Positions 1 through 7,859 of a stretch of DNA of 64,000 nt are shown one piece after another. The stretch is from contig NZ_JAAEDH010000016.1 in assembly GCF_018128965.1 (NCBI RefSeq), positions 1 through 64,000 on the forward strand, read 5' to 3'. Position numbers and translations under genes: made by a program. Below the pieces are notes generated by a model, which was given only the letters and a program-made list of their open reading frames with translations, had not been told where the DNA came from and did no database searches. Each line of letters opens with the position of its first letter. Position 1 is the first letter of the stretch. Source of the stretch: Plastoroseomonas arctica (GTDB lineage: Bacteria; Pseudomonadota; Alphaproteobacteria; Acetobacterales; Acetobacteraceae).

Positions 1-161
1 CGTGCTGCGGGCTCGGCGGCGGTCGCGGCCGGAGGCGTCGTGGCGGCCGGCGGCGTGCTCGCCGCGGCGGGGGCGCGCTGCGTGGTCGCGGTCCCGGTCT
101 GCGCCAGGGCCGGGATTGCCAGGCCGGCGAGAAGGAGGGCGGCGAGGGCCGTACGTTTCAT
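1..161 (-). CDS. Secreted Ala/Pro/Thr-rich protein, 3' end cut by window edge
   Basis: Only the first 53 codons are inside the window; the gene runs off the left edge. The start codon at 161 opens a classical signal peptide: Lys-Arg, then a Leu/Ala core, then an Ala-Leu-Ala-Gln cleavage site near residue 20. The mature part that can be seen is low-complexity, with repeated Thr-Pro-Pro-Ala-Ala units. It is therefore an exported protein, periplasmic or envelope-associated, with a disordered N-terminus. No family can be named from this fragment. Confidence 0.6.
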   Translation of the reverse strand, partial: MKRTALAALLLAGLAIPALAQTGTATTQRAPAAASTPPAATTPPAATAAEPAA

Positions 162-285
162 GGCATGTCTCCGTTTTGAGCAGGCGCCGGGCCGGATTGC
201 CCGCGAACTGGGCGCCAACTCTATGGGCTGCCCTCTGTGCGTCCAGTGACGACTTCGCAACGCGGCGGCCGTGGTCCAGGCTGGC

Positions 286-345
286 GCGACACCTGCAGGC
301 GCTACACCTGCAGGCGCGACACCTGCAGGCGCGACACCTGCAAAG
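286..345. repeat. Four tandem copies of a 15-bp unit just upstream of the AtzG-like gene
   Basis: Units gcgacacctgcaggc (286-300, 301-315 with one change, 316-330) and a last partial unit (331-345) that runs into the aaaggagag ribosome binding site. Each unit contains the palindrome CTGCAG. The array lies in the 5' leader of the amidase operon, so copy-number change would alter the leader length directly before the Shine-Dalgarno sequence. The unit is a multiple of three and the array is open in one frame, but the gene start at 355 has its own good ribosome binding site. Confidence 0.85.
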
Positions 346-354
346 GAGAGCCGC

Positions 355-552
355 ATGGACCCCGAGACAATGGAAACCGCAATCCTGGCCTGGAGCGGCA
401 TCGCGCTGCCCAACGCCGCAGCGCGTGTCGGCCTGGCCGACCACCTGGCGCTGATCGAGGCCTTCGCGGCGCTGCGCGGCACGCTCGCCTTCGAGGACGA
501 GCCGTCGAGCTTCGAGGCCGCGCTGCGTGACGAGATGGAGCCGCCGCGATGA
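355..552 (+). CDS. AtzG-like small subunit (DUF4089 type) of an amidase complex
   Basis: A 65-residue acidic, helical protein starting at ATG 355 after aaaggagag. Its stop overlaps the start of the amidase gene by 4 bp (ATGA), so the two are translationally coupled. Its size, its position directly before an AtzE-type amidase, and the pattern of an N-terminal helix with a Leu/Ala-rich middle and an acidic tail match AtzG, the GatC-like partner that stabilises AtzE (1-carboxybiuret hydrolase). This is a family inference from context and residue pattern. An earlier in-frame start at 271 would include the 15-bp tandem repeats as protein and is less likely. Confidence 0.6.
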   Translation: MDPETMETAILAWSGIALPNAAARVGLADHLALIEAFAALRGTLAFEDEPSSFEAALRDEMEPPR

Positions 553-1955
553 GCGCTCGCACCGACATGTCGATGACCGAACTCGCCGGCGCCATTGCGC
601 GCGGCGAGACGACGTCCCTCGCCGCGACCGAGGCGTGCCTGTCGCGCATCGATGCGGGCAACCCGACCCTGAACGCCTTCATCCGGCTCGATCGCGCCGA
701 GGCGCTGGAGGCGGCGGCGACGGCGGACGCCAAGCGAGCGTCGGGCGCGACGCTCGGCCCGCTGCACGGCGTGCCGATGGCGCACAAGGACATGTACTAC
801 CGTGAGGGCCGCGTCTCGACCTGCGGGTCGCGCATCCGCCGCGACTTCGTGGCACCGAAGACAGCGACCGTGCTGGAGAAGCTGGACGCGGCGGGCGCGA
901 TCGACCTCGGCACGCTGAACATGGCGGAGTTCGCGCAGAACCCGACCGGGCACAACCGCGAATTCGGCGATGCCCACAACCCATGGAACCCGCCCTTCTG
1001 CACCGGTGGGTCCTCATCCGGCTCCGGCGTCGCGGTCGCCGCCCGCATGGTCTATGCCGCGCTGGGCTCTGACACGGGCGGCTCGATCCGCCTGCCGGCG
1101 AGCCTGTGCGGCGTGACCGGCCTCAAGGGCACCCAGACCCGCGTCTCACGCTCGGGCGTGATGCCGCTGTCCTTCTCGATGGACAATGTCGGCCCGCTCA
1201 CCCGCACCGCGCGCGACGCCGCACGCTTCATGGCGGTGACCGCGGGGCGCGATCCGAAGGACCCGACCAGCGCGCGCGAAGCCGTGCCCGACTATGAAGC
1301 CGCACTCACCGGCGACGTGCGCGGGTTGCGCATCGCCGTGCCGCAGGAATGGTTCTTCGACGGCGCTGATGAGGTCGTGGTCGCGGCGTTCGAAACCGCG
1401 CTCGACGCGCTGAAGGCGCGTGGGGCGAGCATCACCCGCCTGTCCGCGCCGTCCCTGAACGCGGTGGCCACCTGCGTCGCCGTTGTCAGCCGCGTCGAAG
1501 GCGCGACCATCCACGCGACCTGGATGCGCGAGCGCAGCGCCGACTACGCCACCCACCTCTCGGCGCGCATCTACGGCGGCTATGCGCTGCCGGCCACCTA
1601 CTACGTCGAGGCGCTGGCCCATCGCGGCCCGCTGCTGCGCCAGTTCTGCACCGAGGCGATGACCGGCTTCGACATCGTCGCCACCCCCACCCTGCGGACC
1701 CGGGTCCCGACGCTCGCCGAGACCGACATCGACGCCGACCCCGCCAACTGGCATCGCTTCATGGCCGTCTCCGCCAATACGCGCCCGTTCAACTACCTGG
1801 GCTTGCCCACGGTCAGCGTGCCCTGCGGCTTCGACGAGCGCAGATTGCCGATCGGCCTGCAACTGGCCGGGCGGCCCTTCGCGGAAGGCCGCGTGCTGCA
1901 GGTGGCCGACGCCTTCCAGCAGGAAACGGCTTGGCACACGCGCGTGCCGGGCTAG
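549..1955 (+). CDS. AtzE-like amidase (amidase signature family)
   Basis: A 468-residue amidase signature enzyme, probably cytoplasmic. The Ser-cisSer-Lys triad can be placed: Lys80 in PMAHKD, the cis-Ser near 155 in the GGSSSGSG loop, and the nucleophile Ser179 in SDTGGSIRLP. This spacing is that of GatA/AtzE. With the small AtzG-like partner directly upstream and overlapping, a carboxybiuret- or amide-hydrolase of the AtzE type is more likely than a tRNA amidotransferase, since no gatB or gatC is near. A peptide-type periplasmic binding protein gene follows 70 bp downstream on the same strand and may feed it substrate. The true substrate cannot be read from sequence. Confidence 0.85.
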   Translation: MSARTDMSMTELAGAIARGETTSLAATEACLSRIDAGNPTLNAFIRLDRAEALEAAATADAKRASGATLGPLHGVPMAHKDMYYREGRVSTCGSRIRRDFVAPKTATVLEKLDAAGAIDLGTLNMAEFAQNPTGHNREFGDAHNPWNPPFCTGGSSSGSGVAVAARMVYAALGSDTGGSIRLPASLCGVTGLKGTQTRVSRSGVMPLSFSMDNVGPLTRTARDAARFMAVTAGRDPKDPTSAREAVPDYEAALTGDVRGLRIAVPQEWFFDGADEVVVAAFETALDALKARGASITRLSAPSLNAVATCVAVVSRVEGATIHATWMRERSADYATHLSARIYGGYALPATYYVEALAHRGPLLRQFCTEAMTGFDIVATPTLRTRVPTLAETDIDADPANWHRFMAVSANTRPFNYLGLPTVSVPCGFDERRLPIGLQLAGRPFAEGRVLQVADAFQQETAWHTRVPG

Positions 1956-2026
1956 CGAGTGGGCGAGGCCGCTGGCGCGGGATTCGCATGAACCCGCCTT
2001 GGGCGTCGCGCCCCGGGAGAACCGCC

Positions 2027-3601
2027 ATGCACCGACGTCCCTTTCTCGCCGCCGCCGCCGGCCTGCTCGCGGCGCCGGCCCTGGTTCGCGCGCAGGCCGC
2101 CACCACGCTGAAATTCGTCCCCTACGCGGACCTCGCGCTGCTGGATCCCATCGCCACCAGCTTCATGACGCGCAACCACGCGATCACCATCTACGACACG
2201 CTCTTCGCGCTCGATGAGGCCGGCGTGGCGCAGCCGCAGCTGCTCGAGGGCTTCACCACCGCGCCCGATGGCCTGCTCTGGCGGCTGACCTTGCGGGCGG
2301 GGCCGCGCTTCCATGACGGCACGCCGGTGCTGGCACGGGATTGCGTGGCCTCGATCCGCCGCTGGGCGTCGCGCGACAGCTTTGGCGCCTCGCTGATGGC
2401 AGCCACCGACGAGCTGTCCGCGCCCGACGACCGCACCATCGCCTTCCGCCTGAAGCGCCCCTTCCCGTTGCTGCCCCAGGCGCTGGCCAAGCCCACGAAC
2501 CTGATGGCCGCGATCATGCCCGAGCGTCTGGCCCTCACCCCCACCACCACCCCGCTGCCCGAGGCGATCGGGTCCGGCCCGTTCCGCTTCCTGGCCGACC
2601 AGCGCATTCCGGGTGCCCGCAACGTCTATGCGAAGTTCGAGGGCTATGTGCCGCGCGCAAGCGGTACGCCCAGCTTCGCCGCCGGCCCGCGCATCGTGCA
2701 TTTCGACCGCGTCGAGTGGCACACCATGCCCGATGCCGGCACCCAGACCGCCGCCCTGCAGGCCGGCGAGGTGGATTGGGTGGACCAGCCGCTGATGGAC
2801 CTGATGCCGCGCCTACGCCGGGACCGGAACCTCGCATTCAAGGTGGTCGAGACCACCGGGCTGATCGGCTTCATCCGTTTCAACTGCCTCCACCCGCCCT
2901 TCGACAACCCCGCCATCCGTCGCGTGGTGCTCAAGACCGTGCGCCAGCGCGAATACATGCTCGGTGTGGTGGGGCCCGAGACCAGCGCGATGAACGACCG
3001 CGTCGGCTGCTTCACCCCGGGGATGGAATCGGCGACCGAAGCCGGGCTCGAGATCATGCAGGGCCCGATCGACATCGCCGCGTTGCGCCGTGAGCTCGTC
3101 GAGGCCGGCTACAAGGGGGAGCGGGTGGTGCTGCTCGCCTCCACCGACGTGCCGCGCACCAATGCCATCTGCGAAGTGGCCGGTGCGGCCTGCCGCGCGC
3201 TGGGGATGAACCTCGACTACGTGCAGACCGACTGGGGCACCGTCACGCAGCGCTTCCCCTCCCGCGCACCGATCGCGCAGGGGGGGTGGAGCATGTTCCT
3301 TGCCTATTCCGGCGGCTATGATTTCGCGAGCCCGGCGACCAACAACCAGCTGCGCGGCAGCCCGCCCAATGCCTGGTTCGGTTGGCCCGACGCGCCGCGC
3401 CTGGAGGAGCTGCGCGACTCCTGGCTCGCCGCCCCGGACGAGACCACGCGCAAGGCGCTCGCGCGCGACATCCAGATCGAGGCGCTCAACCAGGCGGTCT
3501 ACGTGCCGGTCGGCGGCTACTACCAGCCCGCCGCCTATCGGCGCGACCTGACCGGGATGCTCGGCGGATTGCCATTAATGTGGAACATCCGGCGCAGGTG
3601 A
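2027..3601 (+). CDS. ABC transporter substrate-binding protein, peptide/nickel family (SBP_bac_5)
   Basis: A 524-residue periplasmic protein. ATG 2027 follows gggagaa; an in-frame ATG at 1988 lacks a ribosome binding site. Residues 1-24 form a signal peptide (HRRPF, Ala/Leu core, cleavage after VRAQA). The body matches the family-5 solute-binding fold: an early LDPIATSF segment, YDTLFALDEAG, then GLLWRLTLRAGPRFHDGTPV, which is the usual 'tf.LR..vkFHDG.p' signature. No dipeptide permease or ATPase genes lie nearby, so it is an orphan receptor, possibly serving a transporter encoded elsewhere. Its place after the amidase suggests an amide or peptide-like ligand. Confidence 0.9.
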   Translation: MHRRPFLAAAAGLLAAPALVRAQAATTLKFVPYADLALLDPIATSFMTRNHAITIYDTLFALDEAGVAQPQLLEGFTTAPDGLLWRLTLRAGPRFHDGTPVLARDCVASIRRWASRDSFGASLMAATDELSAPDDRTIAFRLKRPFPLLPQALAKPTNLMAAIMPERLALTPTTTPLPEAIGSGPFRFLADQRIPGARNVYAKFEGYVPRASGTPSFAAGPRIVHFDRVEWHTMPDAGTQTAALQAGEVDWVDQPLMDLMPRLRRDRNLAFKVVETTGLIGFIRFNCLHPPFDNPAIRRVVLKTVRQREYMLGVVGPETSAMNDRVGCFTPGMESATEAGLEIMQGPIDIAALRRELVEAGYKGERVVLLASTDVPRTNAICEVAGAACRALGMNLDYVQTDWGTVTQRFPSRAPIAQGGWSMFLAYSGGYDFASPATNNQLRGSPPNAWFGWPDAPRLEELRDSWLAAPDETTRKALARDIQIEALNQAVYVPVGGYYQPAAYRRDLTGMLGGLPLMWNIRRR

Positions 3602-3646
3602 CGGCGGGCAAGGCGGGGCCGGCGGCTTCGCAGCCGGCCGCCCGCC

Positions 3647-4108
3647 TCACGCCGACGCGTCCGCCTTGGGGGATGCGACCAGCGACTTGCGCAGGAAGTG
3701 CCGCGCCTGGCCGGGTGGGTAGTCCTCGAGCACGCCGAAGGGCTGCCAGCCCTGGGCGATGTAGAAGTCGCGCGCCTGGAAGGTGTCGAGCCAGGCGGAA
3801 TGGCATCCCTCGGCACGGGCCTGCGCTTCGGCGCGGGCGAGCAGGCTGCGCCCGAGGCCCTGTCCACGCCAGGCATCGGCGACCCAGTGTGCTTCCACGA
3901 ACAGCCATTGCCAGGACAGCGCGCCGCTGAGGCCGGCGGCGAGAGCGCCGTCGGCGTCGTGCAGCAGCAGCGCGAAGCGGCGCGTGTCGGTGGGCACGGT
4001 GCGGCTGTGGAACTCGCCGATCGCCTGGCCGAGTCGGGCGCGGAGCTCGGGGGCGGGTGCGGTCTCGAGGGTGAGCTGCAGCGGCGCGGGGATCGGGACT
4101 TCGGGCAT
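3647..4108 (-). CDS. GNAT-family N-acetyltransferase
   Basis: A 153-residue cytoplasmic acetyl-CoA-dependent acyltransferase. The acetyl-CoA binding motif A is clear in the second half: VADAWRGQGLGRSLLARAEA (the R/Q-x-x-G-x-G/A turn), followed by a helix and the typical terminal strand with FYIAQGWQPFG and LEDYPPG, as in members close to the histone-acetyltransferase HPA2-like group. It is convergent with the upstream binding protein gene and divergent from the deacetylase gene. The acceptor substrate is unknown. Confidence 0.85.
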   Translation of the reverse strand: MPEVPIPAPLQLTLETAPAPELRARLGQAIGEFHSRTVPTDTRRFALLLHDADGALAAGLSGALSWQWLFVEAHWVADAWRGQGLGRSLLARAEAQARAEGCHSAWLDTFQARDFYIAQGWQPFGVLEDYPPGQARHFLRKSLVASPKADASA

Positions 4109-4198
4109 CCGTGTTTTCCCTGACGGTATGATGGCACCGCCTCACGGTTTCGCGATAGAAGGTCCGCACGCCGATGCCGCGAGCGTGAGGATGCACCG

Positions 4199-4939
4199 AT
4201 GTGCCGAGCCTGTCTGTCGCGCCGCGGTGCGCTCGCGGCCTTGGGAGCCGTGATGGCAGCGCCGGCGCGCGCGGAGACGTTGGTAGAACCGCGCATGCGG
4301 CTGCGCGCGGTCCCTGCGGATCGGCTCACCGTGGCGATCACGCTCGACGCCTGCGGCGGCGCCTTCGATTCGCGCATCGCCCAGGCGCTGGTCGAGGCCG
4401 GCATCCCGGCGACCCTCTTCGTGACCGGCACCTGGCTGGCGCAGAACCCGGCGGCGTTCGCGATGCTGCTGGCGCGGCCGGACTTGTTCGGTTTCGAGAA
4501 CCACGGTGCGCGCCACATTCCCGCGGTACTGGGCGCGGGCCGGGTGTTCAACCTGGCCGTCGCCGGACGGGTCGAGGCGGTCGAGCGCGAGGTGATGGAG
4601 GGTGCCGCGGCGGTCGTCGCGGTCGGTGGCGCGGCGCCGCGCTGGTACCGCGGCGCCACCGGGCGCTACAGCCCGGGCGCTCTGGCGGAGATCGCGCGGC
4701 TGGGCTTCGTGGTCGCTGGGTATTCGCTCAACGGCGACGATGGCGCCGGCCTGGCGCCCGAGCGCGTCGCGCGGCGCATTGCGGCGGCGCCGACCGGGTC
4801 GGTTCTGCTCGCGCACATCAACCATCCCGAGCGGCCCTGCGGCGCGGGGGTGGCGGCGGGCATCCTGGCGTTGCGTGCGCGCGGCGCGACCTTCGTCCGG
4901 CTCGACCAGCTGGGGCCCGAGGCCGTGGAGGCCGCCTGA
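4199..4939 (+). CDS. Exported polysaccharide deacetylase-like protein (NodB homology)
   Basis: A 246-residue protein with an N-terminal export signal: a Cys/Arg-rich start, then an Ala-rich core ending in APARAE near residue 27. The NodB fold is recognisable: TVAITLDACGG (motif 1, with Asp retained but the usual DDG replaced by DACGG), IPATLFVTGTW, ENHGARH (the metal-binding His-x3-His of motif 2), RWYRGATGRYSP (motif 3) and a terminal GSVLLAHINHP segment (motif 5 His). It is thus probably a metal-dependent de-N-acetylase acting on envelope or extracellular glycans. Its stop codon abuts the stop of the convergent permease gene. Confidence 0.8.
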   Translation: MCRACLSRRGALAALGAVMAAPARAETLVEPRMRLRAVPADRLTVAITLDACGGAFDSRIAQALVEAGIPATLFVTGTWLAQNPAAFAMLLARPDLFGFENHGARHIPAVLGAGRVFNLAVAGRVEAVEREVMEGAAAVVAVGGAAPRWYRGATGRYSPGALAEIARLGFVVAGYSLNGDDGAGLAPERVARRIAAAPTGSVLLAHINHPERPCGAGVAAGILALRARGATFVRLDQLGPEAVEAA

Positions 4940-5614
4940 TCAGCGCCGGCCGGCGAGCTGGCGGTTCTCCAGCCGGCTGAGCAGGCGCACCATCGGCCAG
5001 AGCAGGATGAAATAGGCGATCGCGGCGGCCATGATGGGCGTCGCGTTGAAGGTCACGCTCTGCGCCTGGCGCGCCTGGAACAGCAGCTCCGGCAGCGCGA
5101 CGACGGAGGCGATCGAGGTGAGCTTCACCACCTCGAGCGTGTTGGAGGTGAGGTCGGGCAGAGTGTTCCGGATCGCCTGGGGCAGCACGATGTGGCGCAG
5201 CGTCTGCAGGCGGGTCAGGCCCGTCGAACGCGCGGCTTCGAGTTGGCCGGCCGGGATGGACTCGATCCCCGCGCGCAGGATCTCGCCATAATAGGCGCCG
5301 GTGTTGAGCATGAAGCCGATGGCGACCGCGCCCCACGCGCCGATCTCCCACCCCGCAAAGGGCAGGCCGGCATAGAGGAAGATCAGCAGCACCAGCGGGG
5401 GAATGGCGCGGAAGAAATCGGTGAAGGCGATCAGCGGATAGCGCGCCCATCGGTTCCGCACGGTGGACAGCAGCGCCAGCGTGATCCCCATCAGAACGCC
5501 CAGAGGCACCACCAGCAGCGAGAGCAGGATGGTCTGGATGAGACCGTTGAGCAGGATCGGCCAGGCCTGGCGAAGGATGTCGAGGTTGAAGAAGGCGAGC
5601 AGCAGATCGTCCAT
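4940..5614 (-). CDS. Polar amino-acid ABC transporter permease, second subunit
   Basis: A 224-residue inner-membrane protein of the HisM/GlnP type, with about five transmembrane helices. It begins with a periplasmic amphipathic segment and then LLNGLIQTILLSLL. The cytoplasmic EAA loop that docks the ATPase is present as GQLEAARSTGLTRLQTLRHIVLPQA. It starts 3 bp after the stop of the other permease (5618), so the two form a heteromeric pair in one operon. The ligand is an inference from the family: a polar amino acid or related amine. Confidence 0.9.
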   Translation of the reverse strand: MDDLLLAFFNLDILRQAWPILLNGLIQTILLSLLVVPLGVLMGITLALLSTVRNRWARYPLIAFTDFFRAIPPLVLLIFLYAGLPFAGWEIGAWGAVAIGFMLNTGAYYGEILRAGIESIPAGQLEAARSTGLTRLQTLRHIVLPQAIRNTLPDLTSNTLEVVKLTSIASVVALPELLFQARQAQSVTFNATPIMAAAIAYFILLWPMVRLLSRLENRQLAGRR

Positions 5615-5617
5615 GGC

Positions 5618-6298
5618 TCAGCGCTTCCAGGCGAAACGCGTCTCGACCCAGCGGCCGAACAGCACCACCGGGAAGAACAGAACGATGTAGGCGAGCGCGC
5701 CGAGCGTCAGCGGGGAGGGGTTGAAGGCGTGCGACAGCCCCGATTGCGCCGCACCCAGGATCTCGGATACCGCCACCACCGAACCCAGCGCGGTGCCCTT
5801 GGTGATGGCGATGGTGCGGTTGGTGATGGGCGGGATGGTCATCCGCAGCGCCTGCGGCAGCACCACCAGGCGGAGCGTGGCAAGGAAGGTCAACCCCGTG
5901 GAGCGCGCCGCTTCCCACTGGCCCTTGGGCACGGCGGTGATGCCGGCCCAGAAGATCTCCTCCGAGAAACTCATCAGAACCAGGGTCAGCGACAGCCAGG
6001 TTGCCTCGAAGCCGGAGAGGTTGAGGCCCGCGGCGGGCAACCCGAAATACAGCAGCACGATGATGACCAGCGGCGGCAGCGCGCGGAACAGGTCGACCGT
6101 GAAGATGATCAGCCAGTTCAGCGGGCGGATTCCCAGGCTTCGGATGACCGCGAGCGCCAGGCCGGACGCCAGCCCCGCGATGACGATCAGGATCGCGAGT
6201 TCGACGGTTACCCAGAAGCCCTTGATGATCTCGGGCAGGTAACGCGCCATGACCTCGGCGTTGAAAAAGCTCTCGCAGAAGCGTTCCCAGCCGGTCAT
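5618..6298 (-). CDS. Polar amino-acid ABC transporter permease, first subunit
   Basis: A 226-residue membrane protein of the same His/Glu/Gln/Arg/opine permease family as its neighbour. The EAA loop reads GQWEAARSTGLTFLATLRLVVLPQA. The start chosen is ATG 6298 (MTGWERF); the open frame continues upstream but with no protein-like sequence. Upstream, a gene of opposite direction (6376-6951) separates it from the ATPase and binding-protein genes (7119-8701), so the two halves of this importer are probably transcribed separately or by read-through across an antisense gene. Confidence 0.9.
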   Translation of the reverse strand: MTGWERFCESFFNAEVMARYLPEIIKGFWVTVELAILIVIAGLASGLALAVIRSLGIRPLNWLIIFTVDLFRALPPLVIIVLLYFGLPAAGLNLSGFEATWLSLTLVLMSFSEEIFWAGITAVPKGQWEAARSTGLTFLATLRLVVLPQALRMTIPPITNRTIAITKGTALGSVVAVSEILGAAQSGLSHAFNPSPLTLGALAYIVLFFPVVLFGRWVETRFAWKR

Positions 6299-6375
6299 GC
6301 GGGCACGCCTGCGCGGTTGATGCGAAGGGCCGGGAGGGGGTAGGCAGGCGGCGTCCCTGCCCGGAGTGCCGATCG

Positions 6376-6951
6376 ATGCGAAACCTGATGCTTTGCGCGC
6401 TGATGCTGCTGGTTGCCGCCGCGGGCCCGCCGCCGGAGGCCGAGCGCATGGTCCCGGGCGGTCGCTCCGGATTCGTCGCCGACGGCGCTGGCGGCTGCTG
6501 GGTCTGGGTGGGCGGCATCGGGCGCGGCGCACAGGATGTGGTGGCGAGCTGGTCCGGTCCCTGCCCGGAGGGTCCCGCCGAGGGCGAGGGCCGCGCCGTG
6601 GTGCGCTGGCGCGAGGACGGCCAGGACCGCGCGATGATCTATGACGGGCCTGTGCGTCGCGGCAAGAACGAGGGGCGCGGGCGCATCCTCCATGTCGATG
6701 AGGGCCGCGTGCGCGCCTCGGCCGAGGGCGTGTTCCGCAACGACCATTTCGTCGAGGGCCGCTTCGAACTGCCGCTGCAGGGACTGGTCTATGAGGGCGG
6801 CTGGAGCCCGGGCGGCCCTGAGGGCCAGGGCCGCGTGACCCAGGGCGGCCGTAGCTTCGAAGGTGTGTGGGACAGCGGCTGCCTGCGCACCGAGGGCGGC
6901 TGGCTCTCCTTCACCCGTCCCATCGAGGAGTGCGAGGGCGTAAGAACCTAA
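6376..6951 (+). CDS. Exported MORN-repeat-like protein
   Basis: A 191-residue protein with a short signal peptide (MRNLMLCALMLLVAAAG). The rest has repeating Gly-rich beta-hairpin units of the MORN type: IYDGPVRRGKNEGRGRI, EGVFRNDHFVEGRF and VYEGGWSPGGPEGQGRV, each 20-24 residues apart. Two Cys pairs near the ends (CWVW / GPC and SGC / EEC) suggest disulfides in the periplasm. It lies antisense inside an amino-acid ABC importer locus, between the permeases and the ATPase. MORN sheets usually bind lipids or act as scaffolds; no specific role is evident here. Confidence 0.7.
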   Translation: MRNLMLCALMLLVAAAGPPPEAERMVPGGRSGFVADGAGGCWVWVGGIGRGAQDVVASWSGPCPEGPAEGEGRAVVRWREDGQDRAMIYDGPVRRGKNEGRGRILHVDEGRVRASAEGVFRNDHFVEGRFELPLQGLVYEGGWSPGGPEGQGRVTQGGRSFEGVWDSGCLRTEGGWLSFTRPIEECEGVRT

Positions 6952-7057
6952 TATTGTGCCCTCAAGCGCGTCGTGCCGCAGGCACGCCTTCGGCGTGACG
7001 CGAGCGGTACGCGCGCTTGGCTCGCCGCACTTCCGGCGTTCGCCCATTCGGGCGCGC

Positions 7058-7074
7058 GGCCCGCTAAGCGGGCC
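7058..7074. terminator. GC-rich hairpin downstream of the ABC ATPase and MORN genes
   Basis: A perfect 7-bp stem ggcccgc / gcgggcc with a TAA loop, lying between the convergent MORN gene (ends 6951) and the ATPase gene (ends 7119). No U-tract follows, so it may be an intrinsic-terminator-like or mRNA-stabilising stem for both directions. The flanking 6960-7110 stretch has more imperfect inverted repeats and no gene. Confidence 0.4.
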
Positions 7075-7118
7075 GGGGCGATGAGCTTGGGCCGAGCTCT
7101 CGGCACCGCACAGCGCCA

Positions 7119-7859
7119 TCAATGGCGCTCGATCTGGCCGATGAAGGCGCGGGTGCGGGCATGAGAGGGCGCACCGAACACGTCGGCAGGCGGGCCTTGT
7201 TCCAGAATCTCGCCATCGGCCATGAACACCACGCGGTCGGCCGCGGCGCGGGCGAAGGCCATCTCGTGGCTCACCACCACCATGGTCATCCCCGATTCGC
7301 GCAGCTCTCGCATCACCTGCAGCACACCGCCCACCAGCTCCGGATCCAGGGCACTGGTCGGCTCGTCGAACAGCATCACGCGCGGCTCGAGCGCGATGGC
7401 GCGCGCGATCGCGACGCGCTGCTGCTGGCCCCCCGAAAGCTGCCCCGGAAAATGCCCGGCGCGGTCGCCGAGATGGACGCGCTCCAACGCGGCGCCAGCG
7501 CGAGCCTCGGCCGCCGCACGCGGCATCCCCAGCACCTTGCGCAGGGCCAGCGACACGTTCCCGAGCGCGGTCATGTGCGGGTAGAGGTTGAAGGACTGGA
7601 ACACCATCCCGATGCGCTGGCGCGCCTTGTTGATGTCCGTCTTCACGTCGAGCATGTCGGTGCCGTCGACCATAATGGATCCCGAGCTCGGCTGCTCCAG
7701 CCGGTTCAGGCAGCGCAGCAGCGTCGACTTGCCCGACCCCGACGGGCCGATGACAAAGACGAACTCCCGCTCGGCCACGGACAGGTCGACGCCCTTCAAC
7801 ACGTGAAGGGCGCCGAAATGCTTGTGGACCCCGCGCGCCTCGATAATCGCTCCGGGCAT
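7119..7859 (-). CDS. Polar amino-acid ABC transporter ATP-binding protein
   Basis: A 246-residue cytoplasmic ATPase of the HisP/GlnQ group. Walker A is GPSGSGKST (about residues 38-46), followed by the family-typical LLRCLNRLEQPSSG, the Q-loop FQSFNLYPHMT, signature LSGGQQQR, Walker B VMLFDEPTSALDPE and the switch His in VVVSHEM. Its ATG overlaps the stop of the binding-protein gene by one base (TGATG), so the two are translationally coupled. It energises the two permeases encoded at 4940-6298. Confidence 0.95.
   Translation of the reverse strand: MPGAIIEARGVHKHFGALHVLKGVDLSVAEREFVFVIGPSGSGKSTLLRCLNRLEQPSSGSIMVDGTDMLDVKTDINKARQRIGMVFQSFNLYPHMTALGNVSLALRKVLGMPRAAAEARAGAALERVHLGDRAGHFPGQLSGGQQQRVAIARAIALEPRVMLFDEPTSALDPELVGGVLQVMRELRESGMTMVVVSHEMAFARAAADRVVFMADGEILEQGPPADVFGAPSHARTRAFIGQIERH

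Noticed and set aside
286-345. CRISPR-like array
   Set aside because: The units are directly tandem with no spacers; it is a simple 15-bp repeat. No CRISPR array was seen anywhere in the window.
2027-3601. Complete dipeptide ABC importer at the left end
   Set aside because: Only the binding protein is present; flanking genes are an amidase and an acetyltransferase.
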